Source of the DNA: a virus
DNA: 58,874 bases
Reading direction: 5' to 3' (one strand)
Virus record (IMG/VR): IMGVR_UViG_3300034104_003823
Location: 1-58,874 of that record
Shown here: in pieces, positions 35,100 to 42,921 of the stretch
Layout of the letters: every line of letters starts with the position of its first letter
Position numbering within the stretch: position 1 is the first letter of the stretch
The notes under the pieces: generated by a model
Database searches by the model: none
What the model was told of the DNA's origin: nothing
The model's input: only the letters and a program-made list of their open reading frames with translations
Translations under genes and position numbers: made by a program

Positions 35100-36131
35100 T
35101 TTATTGATAGATTCTTTTTTAGTTTTATATGATGTCATAACTGGTTTTTGTCCTTTACCTCTTTGTGGGTCATTTTTTTCAGCTTTTCTTTTTTGTTGAC
35201 AAGCAGCTCTTTTTTGTGAATCTGACATTTTACCAGCAACACCGGCTGCCCTACATTTTGGATATGAACCACTATCAGCGTCTTTTCTACCACAAGGTGG
35301 ATGTTTACCATCAACTCTTCTACAAATGTCAACCCAAGGTCCTTTTGGTTGTGACGAACCTTTTGGTTTTTTATTTTTACCAAACCAAACAGCCAAGTCT
35401 TCATTCATTTTTTTTATTTTAATTTTTTCTTTTTTTGTTTTAAAATTATTTTTAAATGGTTTATACCACTCAATTGGGTCATTTAATAATTGACCTTTAG
35501 TTATAACTTTTTCACGTTCACCATCAACATCATATGTTGGGACTTCAAAATTCCCATTTTGTGGTTCCCAACCACCAACAACTTTATAATGATTTTTCTT
35601 TGTTGTTTTTTTTTTAAAAAAATTATTTACTGGATTATCACTCTCTATCTCAAATGCACCAAGCTCTGATTTTTTCCATTTTCTCAATCCAAGCTCTTGT
35701 GGTCCGGAATATTCACCAGCAGTTGTTGATGTGGTTATTTCATTAATTTTTAATTTATTTTTTTTATGTTTTACTGGAATAACTTCTAATTTTTTTGAGT
35801 TTTCTTTACCACTTGGTGTTCTATTTAATACATTACCATCTTCATCACTATTTGTTGATTCTGGATGGTTTTTTATAAAATTAGTTACTTTTCTTGCAAC
35901 TTTTTCTAATTTCTTCCTTTTGTTTTTTGGTGTACTCATTTTTCCATCATAACTATCATACTCAAGTTCTGGAGAATCATATGGTGAAATCTCAATTGTA
36001 AAAGGACCATTTTGTGAATTTTCAAATTTTCTAATGCCCGGTTGTATTGGTGCAATATAACTACCCCTACTACCAGAAGAATCTCCAGTTGCTTCTCTTA
36101 ATATTCTCTTTATTATTTTTTCAATATTCAT
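35058..36131 (-). CDS. Cargo-type head protein with C-terminal CGR/YPKCR domain (357 aa)
   Basis: The N-terminus MNIEKIIKRILREATGDSS has a basic amphipathic helix and L-R-E at residues 11-13, followed by Ala. That is the clearest prohead-protease-like site in the window apart from that of the capsid protein. The middle is Ser/Lys/Asn-rich and probably disordered. The C-terminal part WVDICRRVDGKHPPCGRKDA...YPKCRAAGVAGKMSDSQKRA is a basic Cys domain of the type annotated DUF6321/DUF5872 in large phages (from memory). It overlaps the gene at 34659 tail to tail. DNA binding is inferred. Confidence 0.7.
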   Translation of the reverse strand: MNIEKIIKRILREATGDSSGSRGSYIAPIQPGIRKFENSQNGPFTIEISPYDSPELEYDSYDGKMSTPKNKRKKLEKVARKVTNFIKNHPESTNSDEDGNVLNRTPSGKENSKKLEVIPVKHKKNKLKINEITTSTTAGEYSGPQELGLRKWKKSELGAFEIESDNPVNNFFKKKTTKKNHYKVVGGWEPQNGNFEVPTYDVDGEREKVITKGQLLNDPIEWYKPFKNNFKTKKEKIKIKKMNEDLAVWFGKNKKPKGSSQPKGPWVDICRRVDGKHPPCGRKDADSGSYPKCRAAGVAGKMSDSQKRAACQQKRKAEKNDPQRGKGQKPVMTSYKTKKESINKLVDRVLLEIRKFF

Positions 36132-36137
36132 TATATT

Positions 36138-36145
36138 ATAAATAT
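36138..36145 (-). promoter_or_regulatory. Late-promoter-like ATATTTAT element
   Basis: TTGATATTTATAATATAATG: the element ends 6 bases before the start at 36131. On the opposite strand the same bases read TATAAATA, 16 bases before the start at 36161, so orientation is ambiguous. Confidence 0.4.
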
Positions 36146-36160
36146 CAATTAAAATAAAAA

Positions 36161-36373
36161 ATGGAAGAAAATAAAATATATGGTAATTTATTTGGTGAAA
36201 TAAATTTAATTAGTGAGGATCATTTAGAAGCAATATTATCAACAATGGATAAGGAACACGCAATTTATTACCTTGTTGAATCGGTTAAAGCGGCCCATAA
36301 AAGAAATGCTTTTACAATTGGTGAGACCGAAGTTATTTCAAAATCAATTAGGGTGATTTCTTCCAACCCATAA
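36161..36373 (+). CDS. Small unknown protein (70 aa)
   Basis: A short acidic helical protein (MEENKIYGNLFGEINLISED, HAIYYLVESVKAAHKRNAF). No domain recognised. It lies 30 bases from the divergent gene at 36131 and overlaps the membrane protein gene at 36344 by 30 bases, tail to tail, which is typical of a compact phage genome. Function unknown. Confidence 0.6.
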   Translation: MEENKIYGNLFGEINLISEDHLEAILSTMDKEHAIYYLVESVKAAHKRNAFTIGETEVISKSIRVISSNP

Positions 36374-36814
36374 TGTGTACAACATTACGTGCATATGGTA
36401 AAACACTAAACATATTATTGCCCAAGTTTCCATCCAGAAAAATCCACCATTTAATAGAAAAAATAATGATATAAGATATAGTGGAATATAGAATTTAAAT
36501 TTTTTAAGTGACAACATTGATACTCCGGACATAACAAAAAAACTAACAGCCAAAACATTATGTAATACAAACCAACTCTCAACTGAAAATACAGTTAAAA
36601 GTAATAAAAGTATTGCTGGTATTCTCCATTTAGGTAAGTCAAAGAAAAAATAACTAACAAGAGCATTTGTAAAAATAAATAAAGGTTGTAAAGGTGTTGT
36701 CCAAGATTGTGATATTGAAATTAAATCCCCACATACAAAATAGATAATAAAAGGTTGCAACAGAGCAAGAACTGATGTAAACAACCTTTTTATTATATCA
36801 AATTTTTCTATCAT
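36344..36814 (-). CDS. Polytopic membrane protein (156 aa)
   Basis: About five hydrophobic segments (LALLQPFIIYFVCGDLIS, IPAILLLLLTVFSVESWFVL, VLAVSFFVMSGVSMLS, FYIPLYLISLFFLLNGGFFW, ICLVFYHMHVMLYTLWVG) give a small integral membrane protein with a conserved-looking H-x-H-V near the C-terminus. Its start overlaps the stop of the secreted-protein gene (ATGA), so the two are translated together. It may assist export or anchoring of that protein, or be host-derived like it. I do not recognise the family. Confidence 0.65.
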   Translation of the reverse strand: MIEKFDIIKRLFTSVLALLQPFIIYFVCGDLISISQSWTTPLQPLFIFTNALVSYFFFDLPKWRIPAILLLLLTVFSVESWFVLHNVLAVSFFVMSGVSMLSLKKFKFYIPLYLISLFFLLNGGFFWMETWAIICLVFYHMHVMLYTLWVGRNHPN

Positions 36815-38820
36815 CTAATTATTTTTCTCATAGTACCGTCTTCGTAAACTTCAAATACCAAACCTTTATAGTCTTCATTAACTTCTTGGCCGGACAAATT
36901 AATGTATTTAATGATTTTTTTACTTGAGAAATACCCTTGAATTGCAATTGGCCCAAATATTTCAAATTTACCGTCAATATCATATTGTATTAATCTATAA
37001 TATACAACATTTTCATTTCTATAATTATCTAAATATGTATAATTTATTTTTGACTGACTATTGTTTGCTGCCTGTTTTGTTGTTAAATATTTCCAATTTT
37101 CACCATCATCACTTCTTTCAACATTAAAATGAGATGAATTTTGTTCTGATGCTGTTGCCCATTTTAAACTATTAAATGTTGAATAACTTTTTCCCTCAAA
37201 GTAAAGTAATTCTACTGGCAAGGCAATAGGATTAGAAATTCTAACAGTATATTCTTCTATTTCACCATAACCATAACCAGTTGAATAATAAGCATCATTT
37301 GATGGTGTTGCATTCCAAACAGATAAAACCCTCATTAAAACGTCACCAGTTACAGCGTCTGATGGTACAGTAACTAACTGTGTTGTTGAGTTTGCTGGTG
37401 CTTTTTGTAAAACATTTTCTGTTGTTTGAAAAATTCCATCATTGTTATAATCAATCCATGTCGCATAACCTTGACCTGGACTAAGTGTGTTTGTCGCAGT
37501 AACACTTATTTGATATGGTTCTCCTTTAGTTAACTCAATAATTTGAGAAGTAAAATCTTGGTAAGCATCTCCATCATTTGTTGACGTATTGTTGATATTG
37601 TTTAATGTTACATTTGAAATATAGTCACCATCATCAATTCCTGTTGAGTATGTTGGTGCGTTTCTTAAATTTACACTAACAATATTACTAGTTCCAGAAG
37701 GACAGGTACCGTTTTTTGATGTTGATTTAAACCAAATTTGAGTTTGTTGTACATTCATTCTAATACTATATGGGTTTGCAGGATTACTTGTTGATCCTGC
37801 AACTGTAGTAAAATTGTCAAATGACCATTCAATTTTTGTAGTACTTCCTTCGTTACCACTTGTTGTTAATGTTGTCGCATCATTAACCGTTGTATTTGAT
37901 TTTGATGAGGTTAACGTACCACCATTTGTTGGTGTTGTACAAACTGTAACCGATGTTATATTAGCGGCAAACCCACCCCAAGTACCGACATTAGAAATAT
38001 CAGTTGTCCATCTAATTGTAAGTTGTCCTGACGCATTTTCCGCAGTCACATTAGGGGGTATTGTTGTACCATTAAGTGTTGCTAGTAATGTTGATGAGGT
38101 ATTTGGACCATCGTAAATGTATAGATAATCATAACTTGTTTCTAAATCCATTTGAGTGAATTCTAACTGTAACTTTTTTGTATTATCAGATGGTGTTAAT
38201 GTTATTGTTCTATTAACACTATTTGTATAACCACCAGCCATAGGGCCGGCAGGGCCAACATCGTCTGTTAATGTATATGTAAATGTTGAATTTAATGTTT
38301 GTGAACAAGCCCCAATCATAGGTATTAATGTGTTTTCACTTGAAACGGTTGATGTAATTCCTAAATCGTCCACATATCTTTCGTGTGTACCTGATCCTCT
38401 AGCATCGATTAATCTAATATAAACATTTGTTAAACCTAAAGCTCCAATATTTAATGAGTATTGTTGGTATGTTGTAGTAACAGTTGTTATAGACCCTCTA
38501 GTTGTCCAAGTTGTTCCATTTGGTGATGTTTGTATATTTAATGTCCAAGCAGTTGTGTTTGAACTTCTTCTATACCAAAATGTTAATACCCCAGGATTTG
38601 CAATTAATGGTGTTCTAATTGCGTCATTAAGACCATTAAATGTCAACATATTAGTTCCTGTTCTTACTGGTGTTGTACCATAAGGGACTGAAGTGTTTGT
38701 CCACGTACCCTTTTGTGTTGGTAGTGCAGAACTAAAACTTTCATAAAGAAAGTATTGGTTACATTGTGTAATTCCTATAAAAGAAATTAAAGTAAATAGT
38801 AAGATTAAAAAACTTTTCAT
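36811..38820 (-). CDS. Secreted CUB/GEVED protein with T9SS-like C-terminus (669 aa)
   Basis: It begins with a signal peptide (MKSFLILLFTLISFIGITQC), followed by a jelly-roll-like domain (40-155; VLTFWYRRSS, YIRLIDARGSG). A CUB domain at about 172-292 has CSQTLNSTFTYTLTDD, MDLETSYDYLYIYDGPN and TWGGFAANI. After a linker domain comes a GEVED domain at about 448-527 (ATWIDYNNDGIFQ ... GYGYGEIEEYTVRI). The C-terminal part (534-669; LPVELLYFEGK..., YYRLIQYDIDGKFEIFGPIA, YKGLVFEVYEDGTMRKIIR) is typical of type-IX-secreted proteins. Such proteins belong to Bacteroidota cells, so this is probably a gene of host origin. It lies just downstream of the capsid gene's terminator, an unusual place. Confidence 0.85.
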   Translation of the reverse strand: MKSFLILLFTLISFIGITQCNQYFLYESFSSALPTQKGTWTNTSVPYGTTPVRTGTNMLTFNGLNDAIRTPLIANPGVLTFWYRRSSNTTAWTLNIQTSPNGTTWTTRGSITTVTTTYQQYSLNIGALGLTNVYIRLIDARGSGTHERYVDDLGITSTVSSENTLIPMIGACSQTLNSTFTYTLTDDVGPAGPMAGGYTNSVNRTITLTPSDNTKKLQLEFTQMDLETSYDYLYIYDGPNTSSTLLATLNGTTIPPNVTAENASGQLTIRWTTDISNVGTWGGFAANITSVTVCTTPTNGGTLTSSKSNTTVNDATTLTTSGNEGSTTKIEWSFDNFTTVAGSTSNPANPYSIRMNVQQTQIWFKSTSKNGTCPSGTSNIVSVNLRNAPTYSTGIDDGDYISNVTLNNINNTSTNDGDAYQDFTSQIIELTKGEPYQISVTATNTLSPGQGYATWIDYNNDGIFQTTENVLQKAPANSTTQLVTVPSDAVTGDVLMRVLSVWNATPSNDAYYSTGYGYGEIEEYTVRISNPIALPVELLYFEGKSYSTFNSLKWATASEQNSSHFNVERSDDGENWKYLTTKQAANNSQSKINYTYLDNYRNENVVYYRLIQYDIDGKFEIFGPIAIQGYFSSKKIIKYINLSGQEVNEDYKGLVFEVYEDGTMRKIIR

Positions 38821-38839
38821 AATTAAGTATTTTTTCTTA

Positions 38840-38847
38840 ATAAATAC
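38840..38847 (-). promoter_or_regulatory. Late-promoter-like GTATTTAT element
   Basis: AAAGTATTTATTAAGAAAAAA read on the minus strand, 19 bases before the start of the secreted-protein gene. It suggests expression late in infection. Confidence 0.45.
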
Positions 38848-38921
38848 TTTGAAAAAGTTTAATTATAAAGTAAATTTTGTGTCAAATGAACATTAGTTGT
38901 AATTAAATTATTATTTAATAA

Positions 38922-38947
38922 AAAAGGTCAGATTTCTCTGACCTTTT
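38922..38947 (-). terminator. Strong terminator after the major capsid gene
   Basis: A perfect 11-bp stem (AAAAGGTCAGA / TCTGACCTTTT) with a TTTC loop, 19 bases past the stop of the capsid gene, followed on the minus strand by T6. Confidence 0.9.
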
Positions 38948-38966
38948 CTTATACTTTTAAGATATC

Positions 38967-40814
38967 TTATCTTAATTCTCTTAAGTCAAATGTTCTAACT
39001 CCATCAACTGTGATTCTACCATAGAAACGGTTGTTAACGAATTTCTTAGCATATCTAGTCATTATACCTTTGATAGGTGTAAAGTTGAATGGGTTATACA
39101 TTGTAGGTGTCAATTGAAGAGGTACATACGGTGCGTAGATGTAACCAGTATCCAATAGAGATGTTCCTTTGTGACCAATCAAGATTTGATTTGGTGGGAA
39201 GTATGGATCTCTATAAACTTGGTATCTACCAGCCAATGTTCCAACTCTTTCAATACCCATATTGTATTGATCTTGCTCAGGTGAAGCGTTAGATACGTGG
39301 AAGTACTCAAGGTCATCAAAGATTGCAGAAACTTCAGATGAAACAACAATCCAGTTTGCACCACCTCTCAAAGTAGATTTGTGGATTTGTGCAGACAATT
39401 GGTTGATTGCTGTAATCAAAGTTTGGTTCCAATCTTTTTGAGTGTAAGAAGTTGTTAAGTTCAATCTTCTCCATCCGTTGTAATCCCAACGTAAGTTCCA
39501 AGCAGCACCTTTTCTCAAGTCTCTTAAGATTTCTCTATCGATTTCAGCAGCAACTTGTTCTGATAATAAAGCTGTTAATTCAGCTTCAGCATCGATGTTG
39601 TGGAATGCCGCAACGTCTTGAGCAAGTTCTGGTGACCATTGAGCTCTTAATTTTCTTTCTGTAACAGATACAGTTACTGACTCAAGATCAAATGATACTT
39701 CACCAATTTTGTCTTCAAATTCTAGTTCTTCATATCTTCTGTAAACAGTTGTGAAACCTGAATTTGGTAATGTTCCAATTGTTGATCCTGTATATCCATC
39801 AAGTGAATCTGCGTTACAACCAGCACATACTGGACAAGAAAGGTCAACTTCTAAATAGATACAACCATCTTGGTCACAAATATCATTGTATGATCCACCG
39901 TTACCTGCGTAAGGTGTTGCATTATTATTTGTAAATGTTGTTTGTTGTTGTCTTGAAGTTGGATTTACAATTCCTTTACCATATTGTTGAGTAACAACTC
40001 TAAACAATAATGATTTTGGATTTCCGTTGTCATCATAAAGTGCGTTACAAGTATCTGCAGTTGTAGTAAAATCTGTATTAGCAAAAATTCTTAAATCAGA
40101 AAGGAAAGTTTCACTATCAATTTCAGAACCATCAGGTCCGATTAATTTTCCAGTACCAGCGTAAGCAAAATCACAAAGTGCAATAATTACTTTTCTAACA
40201 TTTTTATTGTTATACTCACCATCAGCATCTTCAAGATTACCATTAACCCAAGCTTGTACAGTTGTGTCAGCTGTAACACCAGTCCAACGACCTTTAGAGT
40301 AATCAAACAATCCTGGAGGATCTAATGAAGCTTCAGAACCTTCATAAAATAAATCATAAAGATTTTTTTGGTAAGCGTTAGCTCCAGTATATCCAGCTGT
40401 AGTATCTTGTCCTGGGTTATTTGGGGAACCAATTGGTGCGTAGTGTGTTCCACCATTTCCTGGTTGAACCTCTTGATAACCTTGGATTTTAGGTACAAAG
40501 TAGAACAATTTACCAATAGGTAAGTTCATTGCTTGTACAGAAACGATATCGTTTGCTAACAATTTAGAGAAAACTCTTCTTACGATAGGGAAAACAACAG
40601 TTTCAAAAGCTCCGTTTGAACCTTCTGAAGTTGCTTCGTTAATCAAGAAAGAAGCTTGGTTTTCATACAACTGCGCAACATTTTCTTTTAGGTGGCCTCT
40701 AAGACCTTCTAGGAACCCTAATTTGTCCCATTTGTTAATTGTATCTTCTTTGATAACCTTAAGGTGCTTAAGACCGATGTTACCAACAAGACCTGATTCT
40801 AATAATGCTCCCAT
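38967..40814 (-). CDS. Major capsid protein, T4 gp23-like (615 aa)
   Basis: The N-terminal propeptide (TINKWDKLGFLEGLRGHLKE, YENQASFLINEATSEG) aligns with T4 gp23, including the processing site: I-N-E at 58-60 followed by Ala fits cleavage after E60. The core includes PIVRRVFSKLLANDIVSVQA and TERKLRAQWSPELAQDVAAF plus AEAELTALLSEQVAAEIDRE, a gp23 signature. The protein is about 90 residues longer than T4 gp23, owing to an insert around 130-350 with a Cys cluster (C313, C318, C327, C330, C333). It is followed by a strong terminator and preceded by a late-type element. Confidence 0.95.
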   Translation of the reverse strand: MGALLESGLVGNIGLKHLKVIKEDTINKWDKLGFLEGLRGHLKENVAQLYENQASFLINEATSEGSNGAFETVVFPIVRRVFSKLLANDIVSVQAMNLPIGKLFYFVPKIQGYQEVQPGNGGTHYAPIGSPNNPGQDTTAGYTGANAYQKNLYDLFYEGSEASLDPPGLFDYSKGRWTGVTADTTVQAWVNGNLEDADGEYNNKNVRKVIIALCDFAYAGTGKLIGPDGSEIDSETFLSDLRIFANTDFTTTADTCNALYDDNGNPKSLLFRVVTQQYGKGIVNPTSRQQQTTFTNNNATPYAGNGGSYNDICDQDGCIYLEVDLSCPVCAGCNADSLDGYTGSTIGTLPNSGFTTVYRRYEELEFEDKIGEVSFDLESVTVSVTERKLRAQWSPELAQDVAAFHNIDAEAELTALLSEQVAAEIDREILRDLRKGAAWNLRWDYNGWRRLNLTTSYTQKDWNQTLITAINQLSAQIHKSTLRGGANWIVVSSEVSAIFDDLEYFHVSNASPEQDQYNMGIERVGTLAGRYQVYRDPYFPPNQILIGHKGTSLLDTGYIYAPYVPLQLTPTMYNPFNFTPIKGIMTRYAKKFVNNRFYGRITVDGVRTFDLRELR

Positions 40815-40854
40815 TTTTTATTTTTTTTTAGCTTTATTTTTATTTATGTATATT

Positions 40855-40863
40855 ATAAATATA
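40855..40863 (-). promoter_or_regulatory. Late-promoter-like TATATTTAT element for the capsid gene
   Basis: GTATATTTATAATATAC on the minus strand, 40 bases before the capsid start. This is the full 9-base version of the motif, with a longer leader than in most other genes. Confidence 0.5.
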
Positions 40864-40895
40864 CTTGACTTTTAAAAAAGTTTATTTTTTTTTAT

Positions 40896-42560
40896 TTATT
40901 TAATTTTATTCATCAAATCCTTCATTCTTAAGAATTGTGGATTTTCATAAGTTTTTGACTCAATCAAATTAACAGCTGAACCAGTAGATGGAGTTTTAAC
41001 AAAATTTCTTTCGATAGACTCGTTAATTGTATTATCTCCTTTTGATTCTCCTGTTAATTCATTTTTGATAGCTCTATAAAGATTTTTAGATTCTTTAAGA
41101 TTTTCAACATTATCAAATCTTTTTAAGATGTTAATCTTTTCTTGTTTTGTTGTTGAATGTTCTGTAAACAATCTAGTAGCATACGCTAAATTTGAATTAA
41201 ATACTGCCACTTCATTTAATTTATTTCTAAATACATCAAGCGCTTTTTTATATTCTTGATTTTTACTTCTAAGAGTTTCAAATTCTTCAATACTTTCTTT
41301 TCTTAAATGTCTTGGCGCAGTTCTTGGTTTGTCTAAACCTTCTCTACCCCATCTTTTTCCATTTCCAAGAGTTCTTGAAGCTTCTTTTGTCTCAACTTTT
41401 TTTATTTTTTTATCTTTGGCAACACCTTCTTTATATTCAAATTTTGCTTTTCCGGTTCCCATTGTTTTGTTAACTTTTTTCTTAACAGTTTTAAAACCAC
41501 CACCCATATTAGGTTTTTTATCATATCTGAATTTAGAGGCATTTCCCATACCTAATCCTTTAGCTTTAAATTTTGAAGATTCTGCAATGTATTCGTCTTC
41601 GACATTAGGTTCTTCCATATCTTCAAACATTTCAGTTCCAAATTCATCTTCTTCCATATCTTCAAACATTTCATCTTCTTCCATATCTTCAAACATTTCA
41701 TCTTCTTCCATATCTTCAAACATTTCGTCTTCTTCCATATCTTCAAACATTTCATCTTCTTCCATATCTTCAAACATTTCATCTTCTTCCATATCTTCAA
41801 ACATTTCAGTTCCAAATTCATCTTCTTCCATATCTTCAAATAATTCTGGTTCCATACTCTCAACATCAAAATCATCTTCAAACATTTCAGTTTCAAATTC
41901 GTATTCTTCCATATCTTCATACATTTCTCTTCCACCATCGTCAGAAACTTCTATTTCATAAATTGTTTCTTCACCAAACATTTGATCAATGTCCCCTGTG
42001 GAAATTCCAGATTCTTCATCTTCTTCAAATTCGTAAAGCTCTTCATCCTCACCTTCACCTTCGTAAGATTCGCCAAGTTGGACTAAGTATTCTATGTCAT
42101 TATTTTCGTCGTCAATATGTAACATATCACCATCCTTTACTACAGTGATTCCATCAGTTGGTTTCATTTTTTTGAAAACAGCAAATAATTCAGAATCTGA
42201 TGCTTGTGTCATATTAACTGGTTCGACTTCACCGTCTGTATCCAACATATTTGTGCCCATCATATCTGTTTCGTCATCTTCACTTGAATCCCCTTCTTCA
42301 TCACCTAAATTATCAGTATCATCTTCCTCATCTTCCGAATCGGTAGCTTCAACATCTTCTAAATCAGCTTCGTCACCCGACTCAGCATCAACATCAATCT
42401 CTTCTTCATCTTCTTCTTCGTTTAGAGATTCTTTTACTAATGATTTGATTTCTTCCTTCATTGTCGAAGAAAGTATTCCTTGTGCATTTCTTTTTAGAGA
42501 TTCTTCCAAATTTTTAATTTGTAAAAATGTATCCTCTACTAAATTTTCTTTTTTAGACAT
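40896..42560 (-). CDS. Acidic prohead scaffold/core protein, gp22-like (554 aa)
   Basis: It lies directly upstream of the capsid gene, where T4 has the gene 22 scaffold. The protein is extremely acidic (Asp/Glu-rich from 45 to 330), with a tandem MFEDMEEDE block. A basic stretch (FKTVKKKVNKTMGTGKAKFE) and a long helical C-terminal region (ETLRSKNQEYKKALDVFRNK) follow. Sequence identity with gp22 is not visible; role is inferred from position, composition and helical end. A helix IKSLVKESLNEEE near residue 45 resembles the [L/I]-x-E sites in other head proteins. It is probably degraded by the protease during maturation. Confidence 0.7.
   Translation of the reverse strand: MSKKENLVEDTFLQIKNLEESLKRNAQGILSSTMKEEIKSLVKESLNEEEDEEEIDVDAESGDEADLEDVEATDSEDEEDDTDNLGDEEGDSSEDDETDMMGTNMLDTDGEVEPVNMTQASDSELFAVFKKMKPTDGITVVKDGDMLHIDDENNDIEYLVQLGESYEGEGEDEELYEFEEDEESGISTGDIDQMFGEETIYEIEVSDDGGREMYEDMEEYEFETEMFEDDFDVESMEPELFEDMEEDEFGTEMFEDMEEDEMFEDMEEDEMFEDMEEDEMFEDMEEDEMFEDMEEDEMFEDMEEDEFGTEMFEDMEEPNVEDEYIAESSKFKAKGLGMGNASKFRYDKKPNMGGGFKTVKKKVNKTMGTGKAKFEYKEGVAKDKKIKKVETKEASRTLGNGKRWGREGLDKPRTAPRHLRKESIEEFETLRSKNQEYKKALDVFRNKLNEVAVFNSNLAYATRLFTEHSTTKQEKINILKRFDNVENLKESKNLYRAIKNELTGESKGDNTINESIERNFVKTPSTGSAVNLIESKTYENPQFLRMKDLMNKIK
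41611..41844 (-). repeat. 27-bp tandem repeat encoding MFEDMEEDE
   Basis: Six consecutive 27-base units (nine codons) encode MFEDMEEDE, differing by a single C/T change at one site. They are flanked by diverged copies ending in FGTE. The near identity at DNA level points to recent slippage or unequal exchange. Confidence 0.85.
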
Positions 42561-42580
42561 TTATCTATTTGTTTTACAAT

Positions 42581-42588
42581 ATAAATAT
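42581..42588 (-). promoter_or_regulatory. Late-promoter-like ATATTTAT element
   Basis: CAATATTTATATTGTAAAAC on the minus strand, 20 bases before the scaffold start at 42560. Confidence 0.45.
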
Positions 42589-42649
42589 TGACATTTTGTG
42601 AAAAATTCAGTATTGTGGGTTTTTTAGTGAAAAAATTGATAAAATAAAA

Positions 42650-42676
42650 AAAGGGTAACCAATTTGATTACCCTTT
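42650..42676 (-). terminator. Rho-independent terminator after the protease operon
   Basis: AAAGGGTAA pairs with TTACCCTTT across a 9-base loop, with a T-rich tail on the minus strand, 23 bases past the stop of the 71-aa gene. With the promoter element at 42581 it fills most of the 139-base gap 42561-42699. Confidence 0.85.
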
Positions 42677-42699
42677 AATTTTTAATTAAAAAAAATTTT

Positions 42700-42915
42700 T
42701 TACTCTATTACTTCATCAATTTTACTTTCAGTAATTGATGTTATTCTCCAGTCCATTGTATAGTTTTCATAAACCTTTGTTACTTTGGCCTCAACATCAG
42801 TTGGTGTATATCCCAAAACTAATTTTTCTTCTTTAACTTTTTTTACTCTACCAGATTCGCTATCCAAAAGATCAGTAGAAATTTTTGCTACAAAATATTT
42901 TTCTCCTTGTTCCAT
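42700..42915 (-). CDS. DUF4494-like small protein (71 aa)
   Basis: KYFVAKISTDLLDSESGRVKKVKEEKLVLG plus YTPTDVEAKVTKVYENYTMDWRITSITESKI follows the pattern of DUF4494 (a W/Y-F opening, G-x-x-K-K-V-x-E-x-x-L-V, T-x-x-E-A, then I-x-x-I). That family is found in Bacteroidota and their phages; no function is known. It starts 6 bases after the protease stop and ends at a terminator, so it is co-transcribed with the prohead protease. Confidence 0.65.
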   Translation of the reverse strand: MEQGEKYFVAKISTDLLDSESGRVKKVKEEKLVLGYTPTDVEAKVTKVYENYTMDWRITSITESKIDEVIE

Positions 42916-42921
42916 AAATTA

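Noticed and set aside
38853-38887. TTTG-N21-TAAACTTT promoter for the secreted protein
   Set aside because: Spacing and -7 box deviate; the late-type element closer to the start is a better candidate.
41329-41961. 210-residue plus-strand reading frame (Ser/Ile-rich) opposite the scaffold gene
   Set aside because: It is the antisense shadow of the Glu/Asp-rich repeat region; it has no leader or neighbour context.
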